Below the pieces are notes generated by a model that did not search any database, was not told where the DNA came from, and was given only the letters and a program-made list of their open reading frames with translations. Shown piece by piece: positions 60,911 through 64,000 of a stretch of 64,000 nucleotides of DNA (the stretch's first letter is position 1; each line of letters opens with the position of its first letter). Source of the stretch: Apus apus (Eukaryota; Chordata; Aves; Apodiformes; Apodidae); the NCBI RefSeq assembly GCF_020740795.1, contig NC_067293.1:20526378-20590377 (forward strand), read 5' to 3'. A program made the translations under genes and the position numbers.

Positions 60911-60975
60911 GTGACCCTGCTCTAGCAGGGGGGGTTGGACTAGATGATCTTTCGAGGTCCCTTCCAACCCCTAGG

Positions 60976-61015
60976 ATTCTATGATTCTATGATTCTATGA
61001 TTCTATGATTCTATG
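60976..61015 (+). repeat. CR1 terminal octamer array, five ATTCTATG units
   Basis: Five perfect tandem copies of the 8-base unit end the large CR1 element. CR1 elements end in short repeats of this kind instead of poly(A), and the reverse transcriptase is thought to recognise this end. Confidence 0.95.
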
Positions 61016-62801
61016 TGGCTCTATCCTGCTCACCCCTCCACCCTGTGCACAGCAAAAGTGGGTGCAGGAGATCTCCTAGACCTGCCTCCCACTGCCAGGG
61101 GGTCTCCAGCTTCTCATGCTTTGTGTCTGAAATGTTTGCTGTATTTTTTCTCTCTTTAGACAAAAACTAATTAATTGTAATTGCATTGGAATAGAGAGAA
61201 TTACCTGGTGTTTCAATAAAAATAAAGCAGCCTTAAAATGCTATCCTGAAAATCGTAGTGAGAGACAACACTTAACCAAAGTTGTAATTAAAATACAGTT
61301 TTAATACATAAATGTTATTGTATACATAAATTTTTACTTACTAAACAAAACAATCTTAGCACACTATCCTGCTGTATAAACAATGGGATGTGGGTTTTTT
61401 CATTCCTCAGCAATATTTGTTATTTCATAATTAAACATGAGGTAACAAGACCATCCAGTTACAAGATAAATATTACTAGTTTATATCTATGCCTTAAGAA
61501 AGTAAATTACTTTAAAATTATATTGAGTACTGTAAGTTATGTTATTTCTTTTGACCAATAAAAACCAGATAGATATTTTGGCTAATAGCTCAGTGACTTT
61601 ATTATGTAAAAATCAAGAATCGTTGAAATGTGTTGATCCAGTGAAAGTGTCCAACGAAATTTTGATCTCACTGAGGACAAAGAAAAGTTGCCATTGACTT
61701 CAGCAGGGCCAAAAAGGATTTGCTGTTGGAAGGCTCCCTTGCTGCTATCTGAATACCACAACAGATCCTGGGAGCACTCAAAGCAGGTTATCAAACAGGG
61801 ACCACAGGTACCCACTTCAGCCTGCTCCCCTCCTTGCATCAGAGTCTGTGTGTAAGCAAACCAGGTGCCTTGGCTTGTTTAGGTAAAATGAGGAAACAAA
61901 CATTGTTAAAAGAAAATAAAATACTCATGCTTTCTCCTTGCAGTCAGAGCAGAACCTTGCACAAAGCTTTCCCAGCAGGCAACATGAGGTTGAAAGGAGC
62001 CAGATGATGGAGAGTGTCACAGGCTGTGTGCCAGCTAAGGGGATACGCTGGGGCTCTGTAGCAGGGCACTCCATCTCTCAATATGCCTGCCTCAGTTTCC
62101 CTCTATGATTCAACTGGTTTTTGTCTCTCAGTTTTGCAGACCCAGGCCTGGAATGGAAAGGTTCCTACGAGAAGGGAAAAGGCCCAGCAAACTCTGAGCT
62201 GGCAACAACCTGGAAAGGTACAAAGAGAGGCCAAGTTGATGTTCATGACGTCAGCTGCACTCTGGTGTTGAACACGGAGCCCAGCCCAGCCACAATGAGG
62301 CCTGAAATGGAGATGAAGTGAGAACAAACAGATAAACTGAAGAGTTTGCTTTGTGAGAACAGGGTCTTCATGGTTTTTTCTACTATTTTCCTTTTAGTCT
62401 CCCATGAGAAATTTTGGAGGTATGGCGAAATGGTTAAATGACAGCAGCCAATCCACCTTGGATCCCATCTGCAACAGGCCCCAGGGCATGGAACTGGACC
62501 ACAGGGTGCACAACCAGGCTATAACGCAGCACCACAGCTGGTCTCTGAACAGCAGTATGAGCAACTGTGGTACGTCAAAGAGCATGCGATGAAGCACAAC
62601 ATGGGAAAGGCCCATAGGATTCAACAGGTCTGATCAGTTGTGTATCAAGTGCTGCAACCTGAGGCCTCAGCAATGGTTTGGAATCTGTTGAGGCAGCAAG
62701 TTAATGCAGTAAGAACTATTTGCATTTCCTTCCCACCAAAGGAAAGAAACCATGCTGAAGGCTTGTTGCTAAAGGCAGAGGGGAACAGAGGTTCTGAAGT
62801 G
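61016..62801. other. Downstream of the potassium-channel stop; possible 3' UTR
   Basis: This is AT-rich DNA between CR1 and the channel exon. On the channel's strand an AATAAA occurs near 61597-61602, about 1.2 kb past the stop, and could be its polyadenylation signal. Open frames at 62083-62624 on both strands are short and unrecognised. Confidence 0.5.
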
Positions 62802-63605
62802 CTAATGTTTCTTGCTCCTTTTAACCTTCTGTTTGAAGATAGCAACGTCATAATAGCTTTTAAATTTCACCAGGAAAATGGGTATTGGAATGATCATAGT
62901 TAACATGCCAAATACTGCAGCTAAGGCTGCCATCACTTGGCCAGCTGTAGTGACAGGGACAATATCTCCATAGCCCACCGTAGTGAGTGTGATCAAAGCC
63001 CACCAGAAGCACACAAGAATGTCAGTGAAGTGCAGCTCCCCTGTGAAGGGGGGATGGATACCCAGCAACTCCCCATAGAAAAAGAGAGACCCAAAGAAGA
63101 GGGTCTCAAAGGCCAAAATCATCAGCAGGATGCAAATCTCTCTAAGGATAGACTTGAGGGTGTAGCACAGAACCCTGAGGATCACTGGTGTTTCTATCAG
63201 CTTGGATATCTTCAGGAGTTTGAGGAGATAGACAATGCGAACAAAACCCAACCAAAGCCCCAAGCTTGGCATTCTCTGAATCTTCTGAGCCACAAAGAGC
63301 TCAATGTAAACTGGGAAGAGGGAGAGGAAGTCAACCACATTGAGGGGATTTTGGAAGAACAACTTCTTGTCTGGGCAGAAACAAAATCGCACAGAGAACT
63401 CAAAAGTAAACCAGAGGACACAGAAAAGCTCCAGATGAAGCAAGTAGGCAGCCTGGTGGTAAAAGGGTTCATGGTTGTCATGGGAAACCTCAGATGAGCC
63501 AACAGAGGTAAAGTTAGCAGTAAAGAACTCAAACTGTGCCTTGGTCTCCTCACAGAATATGATGACGATTCCCACGATGAACAGCAGAGAAACAAAAGCC
63601 AAGCA
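62802..63605 (-). CDS. Divergent voltage-gated potassium (Kv) channel, last coding exon (S1-S6)
   Basis: The exon has 267 codons plus TAG, opened by a strong acceptor (ccctttcctccctctgcag) next to 63605 and in phase 0. Segments by exon residue: S1 2-18; glycosylation sequon NFT at 31; S2 about 51-75 with the charge-transfer Phe and Glu (WFTFEF); S3 86-106 with its Asp (NVVDFL); S4 114-135; S5 152-178; pore helix and filter TVGYGD 209-214; S6 221-249 with the proline hinge PIPI (240-243). Filter, S2 Phe/Glu and S3 Asp are as in working Kv channels. PIPI, PLNVVD and the intron in S1 point towards the Kv2-related clade, while IIFCEE and the S2 block are more Kv1-like, so I give no symbol. Odd points: S4 reads G,R,Y,K,K,K at the six charge positions, and the cytoplasmic tail is only about 18 residues, basic. 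The N-terminal T1 domain must be in an exon to the right. No stop or frameshift is present, so the gene looks alive. Confidence 0.93.
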   Translation of the reverse strand, partial: CLAFVSLLFIVGIVIIFCEETKAQFEFFTANFTSVGSSEVSHDNHEPFYHQAAYLLHLELFCVLWFTFEFSVRFCFCPDKKLFFQNPLNVVDFLSLFPVYIELFVAQKIQRMPSLGLWLGFVRIVYLLKLLKISKLIETPVILRVLCYTLKSILREICILLMILAFETLFFGSLFFYGELLGIHPPFTGELHFTDILVCFWWALITLTTVGYGDIVPVTTAGQVMAALAAVFGMLTMIIPIPIFLVKFKSYYDVAIFKQKVKRSKKH

Positions 63606-64000
63606 CTGCAGAGGGAGGAAAGGGCACACAGGCCATTAGTCCAACAAACAGTTGTCATATACCCTCCCTGCCCCACAACTTCGCTGCCCCAGCACAACTC
63701 CAGCATCCCCTCCTCAGGCACAGTACAATCACAGACTAATCTTTCTCAAATCACCATGGTTTTGCTCACATGGAGTAAATTTTCTCCTTCCAGACTTGAA
63801 AAATAAGAAGAGAACATTGGAGTCAAAGAAAAAAACATCTGAACTCCTACATTGGAGTTTGTAAGGAAGGGAAAATGTCTGACAGCTGGAGCAACATGGA
63901 CAGACATACTGAGGGGCTCATTGGCACCAAACGTTTGCTCCAGAAATACCAGCAGCACAGAAAACATCCTCTGCAGCCTCTGACTTGTGTTTGTTTTTCT
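63606..64000 (-). other. Intron of the potassium-channel gene
   Basis: This is sequence upstream of the channel exon on its strand. The polypyrimidine tract lies at 63608-63625. No T1-domain coding block was found here, so the upstream exon lies beyond the window edge. Confidence 0.7.

Larger units (their letters stand above)
57330..61015 (+). mobile_element. Large CR1 LINE retrotransposon, 5' truncated in ORF1
   Basis: This non-LTR retrotransposon of the chicken repeat 1 clade is about 3.7 kb. It keeps the second half of ORF1, complete ORF2, the 3' UTR and a terminal array of five perfect ATTCTATG octamers (60976-61015), the CR1 hallmark. CR1-like ORF1 reading is continuous in one frame from about 57330 except for a TAA at 57423. 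Upstream of about 57320 the similarity stops, so the 5' UTR and start of ORF1 are missing. Unlike the other CR1 pieces in the window, the coding regions are barely decayed, which suggests a relatively recent insertion. Confidence 0.95.

Noticed and set aside
62937..63497. 186-codon plus-strand open frame
   Set aside because: It is the antisense shadow of the potassium-channel exon, whose motifs are unmistakable.

Overview
The window is vertebrate nuclear DNA, almost certainly from a bird. It has long AT-rich introns, one sharp CpG island, at least seven CR1 LINE copies (five ending at the CR1 octamer ATTCTATG or a degraded form of it) and an ERVL-like avian LTR. There is no operon structure; the genes are split by GT-AG introns. 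I cannot name the species.

Positions 1-35271, minus strand: the moesin gene (MSN), an ERM-family linker between membrane and actin. Twelve coding exons were placed to the base. They join without a frame break and encode residues 1-526; the last coding exon (the actin-binding tail) lies left of position 1. Exon 1 encodes only four residues inside a CpG-island promoter (about 34855-35560). It is separated from exon 2 by an intron of about 21.8 kb, which holds two CR1 pieces, a cluster of regulatory-looking motifs near 29.48-29.95 kb and a duplicated 57-bp segment.

Positions 35272-62801: intergenic. It contains CR1 fragments in both orientations, a 22-bp tandem repeat, an LTR element flanked by 5-bp target duplications (46154-47376), and a large CR1 copy (about 57330-61015). 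The large CR1 keeps the ORF1 esterase domain and the whole endonuclease/reverse transcriptase ORF2, the latter broken by a single in-frame TAG.

Positions 62802-63605, minus strand: the last coding exon of a divergent voltage-gated potassium channel (S1 to S6 and a very short tail). Its pore filter is canonical, but its S4 sensor has lost two of the usual arginine positions. The upstream exon(s) with the tetramerisation domain lie right of position 64000 or were not recognisable in 63606-64000.

The channel and MSN are transcribed in the same direction, with about 27.5 kb between the channel stop codon and the MSN start codon. Nothing in the sequence ties their functions together. The strongest leads are the channel with its altered voltage sensor, the nearly intact CR1, and the candidate intronic enhancer of MSN.
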